64,000 bases of DNA. Source: Trichodelitschia bisporula (lineage: Eukaryota; Ascomycota; Dothideomycetes; Phaeotrichales; Phaeotrichaceae). Position 1 is the stretch's first letter; every line of letters starts with the position of its first letter. The notes under the pieces were generated by a model that was not told where the DNA came from, did no database searches, and was given only the letters and a program-made list of their open reading frames with translations. A program made the translations under genes and the position numbers. Below, piece by piece: positions 43,106 to 54,795 of the stretch. Location of the stretch: assembly GCA_010356995.1 (NCBI GenBank), contig ML996695.1, positions 753,061 through 817,060 of the forward strand, given 5' to 3'.

Positions 43106-44874
43106 ATGGATCGCGGCGGAGATATGGTCGAGAAGCACGACTACGACGTCCATAGCGGGACCATCGAGCCTGGTGCCAGCGATGACAACCTCAGCGATCG
43201 CCATCGTGGTACCTATCACGATGTCCAGGACATGGGCCGGTTGGGTAAGAAGCAAGAGTTCATGGTAGGGTTGCCATCAATGATTCGTAACATCAATTGA
43301 CATGAAGATAGCGTAACTTCCGCTTCTATTCCATCCTCGGGTTCACGAGCACGCTTATGTGCACGTGGGAAGCAATTCTTGCGTGCGTATCACCTCAACA
43401 TCAGCACTCACATGATGGCTAATTCCCTGCAGCTCGAGTGCCTACGGCCTCATCGACGGCGGCACTGGCGGCCTCATCTGGACCTACCTGGCGACGATTA
43501 TCATGATGACTCTCGTCATCGCCTCCATGGCCGACATGGCGTCCATGGCTCCCACTTCCGGTGGCCAGTACCACTGGGTGTCCGAGTTCGCGCCCAAGAG
43601 CTGCCAGCGTTACCTATCGTATGTCGTCGGGTGGGCTGGTGTCCTTGGCTGGCAGGCCGGTACTGCCAGCGCGTGTTTCCTTGCTGGCACCATGATTCAG
43701 GCCCTCATTGTTCTCTGGGATGAGACATATACCCCTACCCGCTGGCAAGGAACCCTCCTCACCATCGCCATTGCCCTCATCGCTACTTTCTTCAACACCT
43801 ATGGCGCAAAGCAGCTTCCTCTTCTCGAGGGGTTCATCCTCTTGCTGCATGTGTTCGGTTTCTTCGGCATCCTCATCCCACTCTGGGTTGTCGCTCCCAA
43901 GCAGGAGGCCAGCAAGGTGTTCGGCTCGTTCTCGGATGGTGGAGGTTGGGGCAGCATCGGTACTGCTTGTCTCGTTGGCATGATATCGCCCATCTTCTCC
44001 TTCATTGGCCCTGACGCGGGTACCCACATGTGTAAGTGGTGAGCTCGCAATTGCTGTTCTGTACCTAACAACACGACTAGCCGAAGAAATTCGCGATGCC
44101 TCCAAGATTGTGCCTCGCAGCATGATAGCCACCGCCGCCCTGAACGGCACTCTGGGTTTCGTCATGGTCATCACCTACAGCTTCACCATCCTGGACGTTG
44201 ACGAGGCACTCAGTAGCCCAACAGGTCTGCTCGGTTTCCCCTTCATTCACATCTTCTGGAAGGCCACGGGATCCAAGGGCGGTACCACGGCTATGGTCGT
44301 CATCATCGTCGCGCTCCTCACCTCCGCCGCAATTTCCATCCTGGCCACCGCATCGCGCCAATCCTTTGCGTTCGCCCGTGACGACGGCCTTCCCTTCCCC
44401 CACGTGTGGCGCAAGGTTGTCCGCGTCGGCACCGAGCTCCCGCTCAACTCCGTTCTCCTGTCCCTGACGGTGACCATTGGCCTGTCACTCGTGAACATCG
44501 GCTCGACGGCCGCCTTCAACTCCATCATCTCGCTGCTCGTCAGCTCCCTTTTCACCGGCTACTTCGTGTCAATCGGTGCGATCCTGCTTAAGCGCATACG
44601 CGGCGAGCCTCTCCCTCCTAGCCGCTGGAGCATGGGCCGCTTGGCCATCCCCATCAACATCCTGGCCCTGCTGTTTATCGTCCTCTCGCTAGTCATCAGC
44701 TTCTTCCCGCTGGCGCGCGGCCCTACCGCTCAGAGCATGAATTGGTCCCTGCTTGTGTGGGGCGTCATCATGATCGCCGCCACGATTTCATACTTCGTCT
44801 CGGGCCGTCACGTGTACAAGGGCCCGGTAGTGTATGTCAACAAGGACTTCGAGACAGCGTCGCGGCGGTCGTGA
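43106..44874 (+). CDS. APC-superfamily amino acid/choline (GABA permease-like) transporter
   Basis: Exons: 43106-43264, 43312-43382, 43433-44031 and 44081-44874, giving 540 aa; the introns are 47, 50 and 49 bp. A polar N-terminal tail of about 50 residues precedes RNFRFYSILGFTSTLMCTWEAILA (helix 1, built from exons 1-3). Family signatures are SSAYGLIDGGTGGLIWTYL, MASMAPTSGGQYHWVSEFAP, YVVGWAGVLGWQAG, FSFIGPDAGTHMSEEIRDA (across the third junction), and ASRQSFAFARDDGLPF with PLNSVLLSL. This is the amino acid/choline transporter branch (yeast Hnm1/Uga4-like) with 12 helices in the plasma membrane. Substrate choice between choline, GABA and other amines cannot be made from sequence. Genes of this branch are often nitrogen-regulated; no specific site was identified here. 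Confidence 0.93.
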
Positions 44875-47057
44875 GCGCAATGATGAACGCGCAGCCATGT
44901 TCATATGTCGGACTGAGCTTCTGATGATTGGGGTGTGGGATGGATTAAGCTGAGGTTAAACGGTGGCCACAGTCAACGCTTTTTTGCTCACGCACTTCGG
45001 TCTCTCGGGTTTACCACTGCTTTCGCGAGCTACTTTCCACAGAGTACGCAGGTCCCTCACGTTGGTCGGTCAGGGTAAAACGGAGCATGTGTACGATGTG
45101 GCACAACGTGCGGGGGCCTTGGTGTGTGCATTATTCATTCACTTTGTATTAGACTAGTCTCGTAGGGGGTCAATTCCTACTTTTGTTCATATGTAGGGAG
45201 CAGTGCTCAAGCTTATTTTTTGCTGTGGCCACAAAAGTATGGGATCCTAATGAACGAATCTCGTTGCCTCTGCTTGTCTGTGGTATTGATTTTGAAGCAT
45301 CAGTTTGCTCTGAGAGAATCTTCGTGAGCTCACCAAAGCTCTCTCCAAGCAAAGTCGTCCTGGCATCACCAATCTCCAATGCAGCTCAGCCGCAAACTGC
45401 GCGCATGAGGCTTGGTCTAGCGCTTGACTCGGTATCCAACGCCTCCTCGGCAGGGAGCTAAAATCGCCCAAGCAAATCCCTCTAGATGATCACGCGATGA
45501 GCGGCTCAGCGAAGTCGAATCCCAGGCCCCCGGAACCATATGCGGGCACAGAGCGATTTGGCCTCGCCCCACCGCCCACACGGGCAGGCCAGAAAAGCTG
45601 ATAGATATGTAACCGGGTTGACCACCAGGGTCCCGGTGTTCTAGATGGGAGCTTCTAGAACGCGCCATACGTAGCAGTGCCGATCTCGGTTCACAGGCGG
45701 CGGGAACTGACTCCTCTCGGGCGATCATGCTCCTCTTCGGCTTGCCGAATGCACTCGAGGCCACGCCAAAGGCTGCCAAAAAGCCAAGCTCAGGGGCCGC
45801 GTTCGTAGGCCGCTCCTTCCTGGGGAGGACCTGGACGATGGGGGGGTACCCGTATGGAGCGCGCGGGAAAGAGCGAGTGCGAAACTCACGGTACGGGAGG
45901 AGAAAAGGGAAAAGATCCAGGGCGGGTACAATACATATTCAGGGTGCCGTTACAGAAGGTTTCAACCTGCTCTACTCCGTACTTCTTCCTGCCGGGTCTC
46001 GACGAGCTTTTTGAGAGCCTTTTGCTTTTTGGTTCCGCGTGAGGGTTGCTAGGAGCTGTCTTGCTCTTGACGATCCGACATGGAGTTGGACTGACTGCTC
46101 GGTGCCGGAGCGAGGACGGTGGAGAATCCATGAGCGGTTCGAGCAATAGCGGGGCTATACGTGCCTCACGCAGTAAACAGTTCGGCTTTAATATGTAGAG
46201 AATGGTTAAATGTCACGTGGAGACGCGACGAGCCCTGGACGTCGTTTAGCCGGATGAGGGAATGCGCGATATGCTGGACGCGTTGGTCTTAGCGTGGATG
46301 ATCCAGGACGCGTACCGCTGTGGGGAGATAAACCACATACCTTCTCGTCGATGCTGTATTTGAAAGCGACACTGACCAGATCATCCAGTTCACGAGACCA
46401 CCTCGCGAAAGTATACCGAAGCGGATATCCGTCTTCACTGCCCATTCCATTCGTTCTCAGGCGCTTTAATTTACTGTATAGCCTCTTCGGAAACCGACTT
46501 CGCCTACCATATACTGTCCAGCCGGTTTCCATTCTGGATCTTTGGAATTGGCCTGAACTCTCGCGGTGTTCTCAAGCTCCCCAAAACGATCATGTCTCAG
46601 CCATTTGATAAGCCGCTTGATCCCTGATTCCCAACCGTTGCCCTTTGCACCACATACATGGCGCGCTCGTCCATACAACTCCTTTACCCCGCTCGTCCGT
46701 CCCCCATTCCACATCAACCACGTCAATCCCACGAGCAACCCTCATCCCGCTTCTCCTCACGCAACAGCTCAACAATCTCCTCCAACAGCTCCACCCCCTC
46801 CACCAATCGCTCCAGTTTTCACCTCACCACAGCGACGGGACGCCTCCGTTTGTCGTTCCTTCTCTGCATTTCTCACCCGCTCCCTTCCGGCGGCTTCTTG
46901 CATCCCCTCCTCCGCTCGCCTTGGTGCGCGGCCCAGCGACTGGTGACTGACTGCTAGAGTGAGGGCGGAGGGTTAAAAGACGCTCCGCTCCTCGGGCTCA
47001 AGACAAGCTCCAACTTCAGCTACTCCTCCAACAACAAGGTCACACCCCCTGGGCATC
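44875..47057. other. 2.2 kb gene-free region
   Basis: 3' region of the permease and promoter of the next gene; the last 450 bases are C/T-rich. Open frames at 46206-46738 on the minus strand read fairly protein-like but carry no motif I recognise and were not accepted. Confidence 0.45.
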
Positions 47058-47582
47058 ATGGTCTCAGGACGCGCAGCCGCGCCCCGCGCGCAGAGCCTCG
47101 AGCCGGACGTCTCAGCTGAACTGGTCGCACAGTTCGACGCCCTTGCAATCGGCGAGAATCTCCACCGCGGCACCAAGAAATACAAAGTGAGGTACACGGC
47201 CCATTTTGGTGGGCAGCTCGAGAAGCTCTACCAGAAGGCTGGGAAGCTGGCGGGGCTGCAAGAGCTCTGCCTTGATGTTGGGATCGATCCTGCTCCGAAC
47301 AGCATTACAAAATGCAGGCAGGTATGTGCTCTAGGCTACACCTTGTGTGTTAGCTGATGAGAGGTGCCGCAGGCTCTGAAGGGTGTCAATGTCAACATTT
47401 ACGACCTGGTCCAATTCAAATTGTTCGGCGGCCATTTGCTTCAGTTCGACAGCAAGAAACTGCTGGCAGCCAATGCGAAGAAGAAGGGAAAGATCTTTCC
47501 CAAGGAGTTGGCGAAGGAGAACGGGATCCTGAGTGCTTTGCTCATTAATATGTCCCGGGCACGGTACCAACAAGGAAGTTGA
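47058..47582 (+). CDS. Conserved fungal protein of unknown function
   Basis: Exons: 47058-47321 and 47373-47582, joined at TGC AGG CAG | GCT CTG, giving 157 aa. No known catalytic or binding motif is visible. The central pattern, LCLDVGIDPAPNSITKCRQ followed across the junction by ALKGVNVNIYDLVQF, resembles a family of short uncharacterised ascomycete proteins that I recall with the layout Gly-(I/V)-x-P-x-x-S-(I/L)-T-x-C-(K/R) then VN-hydrophobic-DL. I cannot name a function. The C-terminus is Lys-rich (ANAKKKGKIFPKELAKE). Mostly helical and soluble. Convergent with the membrane-anchored unknown downstream. Confidence 0.7.
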
Positions 47583-48262
47583 GGTGAAATACTGCGATAT
47601 GGAGGTCGTGCGACGATGAAGATCGTGGTGCTTCGAGGCGGATATTCTGATAACGGAGCGTCCTTAAGACTTCTGGCAGATGCCATGCGGCCTGTTTTTA
47701 GCGATAAAGTCTTTAATCAATCAAAGTGCAGGTGAGAAAATGCGGGGATATGGAGTGGACCGTTCGGACTCGAAATTTGGGAGGGGCCTACCCAACTGAC
47801 AACTCTGTTGATGCCTCCTTAACTCCATTCCTTCACATGAGACAATCACACTCTCGATAGTGGAAAGTAGATGATATTCATACCGCAGTCCAGCCCCCGG
47901 ATGATCCGCTCCTCGACAATATAAAAGGGGAGTGAGAAAGAAGGGTATATCCCGGGGTGCATCCTAATCCAGCACCCAGTCATGAGGTTAAAGTCGTAAA
48001 ACCACGCGATAGACATACCAAAAACGAAAGCGCCCAAAATGTACCTGCAATGTTCACAACCGGTCGGCAAAGTCCAAGTTCTGCGGGAACTCAACAAGCT
48101 GTTCCATCAAAAGAGTTTCGACATCACCCGCGAGAGCACCCAAAATCCCACAATTAAGAAAGCCAGGGGGCCACCGAACCGTGCCAACCACAACCCCAAG
48201 CCCCATTCCCTATGCAACGCTTAATCAAATCCAATCCAGTCTGAGCTCGCCTCAACACCCAT
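47583..48262. other. Convergent 3' spacer between two unknown genes
   Basis: A 680-base spacer with no supported feature; probably two 3' UTRs. Confidence 0.5.
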
Positions 48263-49387
48263 TTAAGCGCCTACCCTGGGTGCAGTCCCCGCCCACTTCA
48301 GCCGCCTCAAAGAGTCGCTACTCTCCATGACGATATGCTTACCGTATCTGCCAGCACCCTCCATCTCCGCACGCCCCTGCTCTTTGCCCATGACGTATCC
48401 GGCGGAGAAGCTGATGGCGCTGAACAGGACCACTACCCCCGCGCTTACGACCCACGTCAGAAGCGTCGGGTTAACATCGTCCAGTGCAATAGGCACCGTA
48501 GCAGTGGTTCGTCGCGCCTTTTTGATCGCATGACGCTCCTTGCTGTTGTTCCGAGGGGAAGCGTTGGCCGGTGCAGTAGCCTTGCGCTTCCCAATGTCAC
48601 CAGCACCCGCGGAGCTGCCACGAGAATGACGGGACGTAGGAGAATCGCCGTTACTGGCCCTCAAAGCAACGGACTCCGGGACCATGCGGACAGTCGTTGG
48701 ATCAATCCGGTCGGCATTGGCAGGACGCGTCATTGTCTCAGCCGCAACCCGACCGGACTTAGGCAGACCACGGGCAGCAGCAGCACAGGAAAGAAGCGTG
48801 GAGAGGCTCGCGCGGAGTGCGGCATCGTGGTCGATGTGGTGAGAAGGCGATATCATGTTATATGGTGTATGCTGGTGGGATGGAAGGGAATGACGGTGCG
48901 TGGCGGGGCGAGGACGCTGAGCGAGATTGGAGTTGCCTCGAGTCACCTGAGCTGGACGTGGCTGGGAGAATGCGTGCATCTGGGGTGTGAAGCGCATCTC
49001 GTCCCGAGGAAGGCCGATCGCCGTTGCATTCTCGTCCTCGTCCTCCGACGTCATCGCATTGTCAGATGCAGAAGAGATGTCCGGAGCGCTGGCTGTCTGC
49101 CATCCGCGGCGGAAGGGCGCTTGATGGATGCCTTCGTTTGAGGAAGTCATGACCCTATCGGACTCGCTCTCGCTCTCCTCGTATTCCTCCTGGCTACTGC
49201 CGCCTGCGCTTTGTACCCGAGGTGCGGCAGGGCGGGACTCGTGAAGCGAGCGGCGCTGCCGCCTACGGCGCCCCTGTTGAACGCGCAGTCCAGTCGTGAT
49301 AATTTCCTCGGCAGCTGAGGAAAGGGATGACGATGAGGGTTGAGAGGATACCTCGACCCAGGAGTCTGTTGGTGAGTGGTCAGCCAT
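48263..49387 (-). CDS. Conserved fungal protein with one C-terminal transmembrane helix, unknown function
   Basis: Single exon. I choose ATG 49387 (374 aa), giving MADHSPTDSWVEVSSQPSSSSL, because the SWVEVSSQPSSSSLSS start is what I recall for this family. The frame stays open to 49516 with other ATGs at 49411, 49495 and 49516. About 290 residues are low-complexity (Ser, Arg, Glu, with an acidic ESESESD stretch and basic R-runs). Near the C-terminus is a single helix (LLTWVVSAGVVVLFSAISFSAGYVMG) with small residues spaced for helix packing. A 45-residue basic tail follows. This suggests a membrane-anchored protein with a large cytosolic N-terminus. No domain or function can be assigned. Confidence 0.75.
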   Translation of the reverse strand: MADHSPTDSWVEVSSQPSSSSLSSAAEEIITTGLRVQQGRRRRQRRSLHESRPAAPRVQSAGGSSQEEYEESESESDRVMTSSNEGIHQAPFRRGWQTASAPDISSASDNAMTSEDEDENATAIGLPRDEMRFTPQMHAFSQPRPAQVTRGNSNLAQRPRPATHRHSLPSHQHTPYNMISPSHHIDHDAALRASLSTLLSCAAAARGLPKSGRVAAETMTRPANADRIDPTTVRMVPESVALRASNGDSPTSRHSRGSSAGAGDIGKRKATAPANASPRNNSKERHAIKKARRTTATVPIALDDVNPTLLTWVVSAGVVVLFSAISFSAGYVMGKEQGRAEMEGAGRYGKHIVMESSDSLRRLKWAGTAPRVGA

Positions 49388-50803
49388 AATTTCGGATAAC
49401 TGCGATAGCATGGTATAAGGATAAAGCACAAGATGCGGTGCAGAGGCCTGCAGTTGGGCAGCGCAAAGGTGCGTAGGTTGAAGTGACGGCCTCATGCGCG
49501 ACCTCTCATATGACAAGGTGGAACTTACCTAAACTGGGCCCGGGGGGGGTCGGCGCCTCGAAGTTAGGGCGCTGCATTTGGAAACAAGTGCCTTGTCTCA
49601 GTGAGTCGATAAGGTCCAAAAGAGCGCGTCGCAAAGGTGATGCTCAGATTGGAAGGACGAGAGTGGTTGGGAGAGAGGGGTGTTGGGAACGGAGGGAGGG
49701 ACAAGTGAGGTGTCATGCAAGGAGCCGATGGGGAGCTGGAGTGGCTTTGTTTGGCAAACGGGCGGTGCTCAAGGAGTACAACTTCACATAACAGGAGACA
49801 GGGGAGCCAACGAGGAGAGATCTGCGAGATATGTGGTTAAAGGTGAAGACAGCAAAGGGAAGTGGAGATGTGGTTGAATATGTGGTCCCAACATCCCAAA
49901 GGGCAAGTGGAAATGGAGGGAGGGGGACGATGATGAAGATGGAGGAGAAGTCGCAGCAGAGGTCGCAAAGTGTCACGCTGGAAGTCCGGGGGAGGGAGGG
50001 GGGGAGGGGGACGCGGGGCTGAGGCCCGACCGCCAATCAAGATAGAATCAAGGCACCAACCCAGGCACCAATCACGGCGTCATACGTTGTACAACAATAC
50101 TGATCACTCTGGTCTCTTGTTCTCTATCAACATCTTCACTTCTGATGTAGCGAACTCTTACTGTCCATTTCTGGCGACAGGGTAGAGTAGCGGTATCTGA
50201 AGAATCGCGCCTTTGGTGTTGAGCGGAATGGCCGGCGTGGCTGGAGGTCCTTGAGCCGTGGTGCTGACGAGCAGATCTTGAACCTCATCTGGAACTCATC
50301 GCCACTGCAGGTGACCTCCCAAAAGAGGTCTGATCCAAGGTCGATAATACTGACTGGGTACTTGTATCTAGTATCAACCCTTCAGCTGACCAGACCTGAG
50401 GTTGAAGGTCTCAAGCCAACCGGGAATCGAGCGTAACTTATTTCTGTCGCCTTCACGCGTGCATCGGTCGACGGCGACAGGTTGACAGCGTAAACTCAAG
50501 AGAAACTCGATGAACTACACGACTAGTCTCTCATCGCCACCGTGTGTAATCCAATATCCGGTGCTTCTAACGTCCCCTCACTCCCCCATCACAGCAAGCG
50601 ACGAAAGCATCACTCCCCGCGGCACAATGTACCCCCGACCCGGCCCCTCCACCAGTGCTCCACTCAGCCTTCTATGACGACTCTCCACCCCTACCCCACT
50701 TCCTTTCAACTGACTCAACCTTTCTACGTTACCCCTCGGGCCTCGACACCAAAAGCTTCGCCCCCCCACTCCACCTCAAGAACAACTCCCGTGCACCCAC
50801 ATC
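49388..50803. other. Divergent intergenic region, TM unknown / CCDC124-like
   Basis: A 1.4 kb region with G-rich segments near 49890-50010 and a C/T-rich leader before 50804. No gene accepted. Confidence 0.5.
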
Positions 50804-51536
50804 ATGGCAGGCAAAAAGACGGCAGGCGAAAACAGCAAAAAGGCGTCCGGCCAAGCCCGCAAAGCCGAAGCCGCCGCCGCAAAAGTCGCATCTAAAGACC
50901 GCGAAGTGGGCACCCGTGAAGAAGCCGAGTGGAACAAAGGGGCCAAGGACACAAGCAAGAAGTACGCTCCCGCTCTCCACTGTCCCTATCCGCCTCTGCT
51001 AACCGCATCACAGGGAAGCCGCCGCCGCCAAAGCCGCCGAAGCCGCGCGCAAAAAGGCTGAGAAAGCCGCCCTCGCTGCCGAAGAAGAAGCCTCCCTCCC
51101 CAGCAAGCCAAAGGGTAACGCCAAGGTCGCCGTAAAGAAGAATCAGAATCGCGGGTTGGATCTGGCGCAGCTCGACGCGCCGGAGGCGTCTGGCAAGAGC
51201 GCTGCGACATCACTCAACGCCACCGGTATTGACAATGCGCTCGATGCGCTGAGCCTCACGGGCAGCGCGAACGACTCCGTCGATCGCCATCCCGAGCGCC
51301 GCTTCCCCGCTGCGTACAAGGCCTACGAGGAGCGCCGACTGGAGGAGATGAAGGACGAGAAGGGTCTGCGCCGCCAGCAGCGCATCGAGCTTATCCGCAA
51401 GGAATTTGAGAAGCACCCCGACAACCCCTATAATCAGGTCGCTGGTCGCTTCAATTCCACCAAGGATGAGTTGGCGCAGCTGCGCGAAGTGGAGCGACTC
51501 AAGGTCGAGAGGCGGTTGGCGGGCGATGTGTCGTAG
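50804..51536 (+). CDS. CCDC124/Lso2-like ribosome-associated protein
   Basis: Exons: 50804-50961 and 51014-51536 (52-bp intron with TGCTAAC branch site), giving 226 aa. The N-terminal half is a Lys/Ala/Glu-rich helix (MAGKKTAGENSKKASGQA, then long AAAKAAEAARKKAEKAAL stretches) forming a coiled coil or extended RNA-binding helix. The C-terminal half has HPERRFPAAYKAYEERRLEEM and LRRQQRIELIRKEFEKHPDNPYNQ, the signature of the CCDC124 family. In yeast and human, Lso2/CCDC124 binds the ribosomal GTPase and tRNA sites of empty 80S ribosomes and helps recovery from starvation. That role is transferred from the family. A short central linker (residues about 85-130) is specific to this lineage. Confidence 0.9.
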
Positions 51537-52423
51537 GGCGCGGAATGAACATTGGGCGTTGGGTACACCTGCGGCGGGAATGAGTTATGATCTGGTTTGG
51601 CCGGTATGGCTGGGCTGCTAGGGTAGCGCTCGTCCTAGGGAATAGGATACGTTTGAACACCCTCCATATTCGGTGGCACAGGCAGTGTTAAATGTTGGTC
51701 GTATTCAAGCGACATAGAAGCGGTGGCGATTCCGCGTACACTTTCGTCCAATACCCGAGTAAATAGACAAAGCCGCCATGGAGCAGTCTCTACCCGACCA
51801 GGCGCTCCGGAGCCTTCCCGACGTTAAACAGAAGAAGAGAAAAGCGACCAATGAGATAGACATCCCATCCTGTTCCCTGGTGCCAAAAGATAAGAACAGA
51901 AGCAGAGCGGAACTCCATGCTAAAGAGCACGTAACATAACGCAAGCGGACCACTCCCTCCGGCTTGCCAGGCCGGATACCCAAATCCCAAGTCCCGCGCA
52001 GAGCGCCAGGAGCCCAACAGTCGAGCCGAGAAAGGTCCATATTAAAAGATATTGACAAATTTGCGCTTGGACTCTTTCAGTCTGGTTCAAAAGCAGCATT
52101 AACAGAGAAGAAAGCTGACAAAAAAAGCATCCTGGGGCGTGAATACAGAACAAAAGCGCATAAGTCAAAACAAAAAGTCCGCGCTATGCCCAACCCCAGA
52201 ACAAGTATATAGAACGCCGGTCGAAAATGCATGAAACTCGTTTGCTAAGCGTTGCAGCAAAAGTGACGTGGAGTTGCGAGAGGGGAGTTGTGAGGGGCGC
52301 CAGCCGTCAAGCATCAAGCTCGCGGGGGCCGCAGGAGGGGGAGGGTGAGGGGGTGGAGTGGGGGGGTTGACGAGAGGAGTTGAAGTCAAAGAAGCATCAG
52401 TCTCTGCAGAAAAAAACCAACGG
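51537..52423. other. Convergent 3' spacer, CCDC124-like / Cys-cluster unknown
   Basis: An 890-base region with no supported gene; likely UTRs of both neighbours. Confidence 0.5.
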
Positions 52424-53440
52424 TCAGTAACCCGCATCGAAACTATTCCTCACACCCGCCGCCGTCGGATGCCAGGCGGGCGGCACAGGTACCTGGGGTG
52501 GAGCGTTTCCTCCTCTGCCGGAGACGACGTACTCTCTGCTCTCCCTTCTCTTGCCGGCCGGACGTTGTGAGTTCGGACCGGGAGTCTGGGGTGGGGCGGG
52601 AGTTTCCCTGCCCTTTACTCGGCGCGAGGCAGACCGCTGCAGGCCCATGGCGCGGATGTTCTCCTCGATAGAGTCGGAGCGCTCGCGCTCGGCCCTGCGA
52701 GGCGGCGGCTTGCGCGTGTCTTTCTTGGGCGGAGCCGTGGCTGAGCGTTGCGGCAGCGACGCGGGATGCGAGGGCGCAGTGAGCAAAGGCGGCGGTGCCA
52801 GCAAGGAGCCGCCAAACGGCACCTCGACGTCCTTTGGCATGGTGACGTTTACTTGGGAGTAGTAGTGGTTCAAGACCTCGGGGTAACGAATAACACACGC
52901 CTTCCAGTCAGCATCAATACCGCGCTTCAGATCCGCGTCCGCATCCGCAATCTGGCGTTGTAGCTGTGCAACGAGATGCGGGTGCAGAGGAGGTCGTCCG
53001 CGATACTGCTCGTAAATGGGCCAGTAGGGCAGCGACTGGAGGTAGGCGGAGTGATTTGCCTTTCGCACTGCCTTATGTTGCTTGAAAAGACTCGTGATGA
53101 AAGAAATAGCGTTGTTCGTAACCCACTCTCTGCTCACATGGAAAACAGCAATCAGCGTCTGTGCTTTCTAGATAGGCGTGGGGATGCGACACAGGGAAGT
53201 TTAAAAAGACTACGATCAACACGCCGCAAAAGACGAGGGGAGAGGGGAGAGGGGAGAGAGGGGATTTGGTGGGCACCTTGGGGTCATTTCCGCATACCTG
53301 GTTCTCGCAATCCATGTTTCTATCCACCTCTTCTCAGCTTGGTCGATAGCTATCTTGAGCCGATCTCCCTCACAAGGGCACTCCGGGTCGCCAGGCCCAT
53401 TGCAAATGGCGCAATTTGGTGTGTAGTCCCGTCTATCCAT
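52424..53440 (-). CDS. Conserved fungal protein with N-terminal Cys cluster, unknown function
   Basis: Exons on the minus strand: 53298-53440 and 52424-53129, joined over a 168-bp intron, giving 282 aa. The start MDRRDYTPNCAICNGPGD is followed by PECPCE; the four cysteines (C-x2-C then C-x-C) could bind zinc. A conserved helical region follows: LKIAIDQAEKRWIETWIARTREWVTNNA, with the junction inside TREW. Then come YLQSLPYWPIYEQYRGRPPLHP and DADLKRGIDADWKACVIRYPEVLNHYYS. The last 130 residues are Pro/Arg/Ser-rich and disordered. I recall this architecture as common in Pezizomycotina without an assigned role. The intron is rich in CCCTCTCCCCTCT. ATG 53440 is the first true ATG in frame. Confidence 0.8.
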
Positions 53441-53827
53441 ATTGTCGAGTGTGTAACAAATGTGTTTAAGAGAAGACACGGGTGCTTCTTGTCTCGAGAT
53501 GCAACGGGAGTAGGGGGGGAGGTGGGTGTGGTGTGGGTCTTATGAAGGACGGGTGCTGAACCAGTGTTGGGCTGATGCGTGACGGGGCGGCTGGTGAGAG
53601 GTGGTGACGTTTGCTGGCAGCAAGCGGTCGTTGCTAGGGGTTGGACGTGCGTGTGTGGACTGGTGGGGAGGGGGGTGGCACCGTACGGCGAAAGGTGCAC
53701 AGCAACAGATGACTGATGCAGGCAATGGAGAGGTGGTCGTTACACGAAGAAGTGTAAAGTGCGGGAGGAAGGATGACTTAAGATGGACGCAGCTATCGAT
53801 GGGGGGGAGACGATGGGTTAGGGTGGC

Positions 53828-53839
53828 GGGGGGGGGGGG
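53828..53839. repeat. Poly-G run, 12 bases
   Basis: G run about 390 bp upstream of the Cys-cluster unknown gene; it is a C run on that gene's sense strand. Confidence 0.85.
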
Positions 53840-54781
53840 CGTATATTTGTGGGTTGGGTGTTCCGTGTTGATGGTTGATGGAGTGTGGGGGAGGCGAGAA
53901 GGCAACGATGAAATGATGAGATGAATGAGGGGAAGAAGCCAGAGGAGGTGGAAGATGAGAATAGGTTCAGATGTTTAGAGGCAGATGCGGAACATCGTTT
54001 GTTTTTAGAGTCTTCGGGGGTGGCAGTGGTGTGGAGAGTGAGAAGGGAGGGCTGGGGAGGGGGGGTGGGGGAGTGAGTTCAAGCTCCAACGTGAGAGGAC
54101 GGGCGGATGGACGAGGAGGAGTTTGAGTGGAGAGTCGACGAGAGAGGAAATGTGGAGAGAGAAGATTGAAAGACCAGACAGACGCGCGAAGAGGCCACGA
54201 ATGGAAAAAATGGAGGGATGGGCGGAACAAGGGAAGGCAAAGCGCGAATTGAGTGAAGTTGACGAACAACGCTTAGACGCTTCTACTTCGCGTTCCTCAC
54301 GTCTCAAAGCAACAGGCGTCGAAGCATCCAGCGTTAAGCGTAGAAGAGGCGTCAAGCTGCACGCATCACACACTTCTACTTCTCTCTTTCTCCACACTTT
54401 CTCCACACACCGGAAACAAGCAGCGAAAAGTACCAAGCAAAAGAACACGCGCAAGTAGCATCAAAGCATCCAAGCACAGCAAAGCAAAGCAAGTACGAGT
54501 AACGCGATGCGGCGTGCCCGGCACGAGTCCGAAGCGTGAGGCGTGAGGCGGCCAGCTCAGCGATCGGATGCGGAGACGGAGCGAGACGAGACGAGACGAG
54601 GCGAAGAAACCAAAAAGGGAGACCAGCGAGAAGTTGACCAGTCGCGTGTCGTTGCCGTGGCTAACTGGCGCTCTTCTGGCGCTGGCCCATGGCGAGGCCT
54701 GGCATGGGTTGTTGGTGAGAAGGGAGGGGTGTTGATGAGGGTTGATGGAGGGGATGCAACTTTTGTTGCAGGCATAACAAC

Positions 54782-54795
54782 CTACAGTACTGTAG
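54782..54795. promoter_or_regulatory. Palindrome CTACAGTACTGTAG
   Basis: Perfect 14-base palindrome in noncoding DNA, related to the other ACTGTAC/GTACAGT dyads in the window. The role is inferred. Confidence 0.3.

Noticed and set aside
46206-46738. Two overlapping minus-strand frames that read protein-like
   Set aside because: No start context, splice signals or family motif could connect them into a credible gene.
53813-53822. Telomere-like GGGTTAGGGT
   Set aside because: A single copy within G-rich noncoding DNA, not an array.
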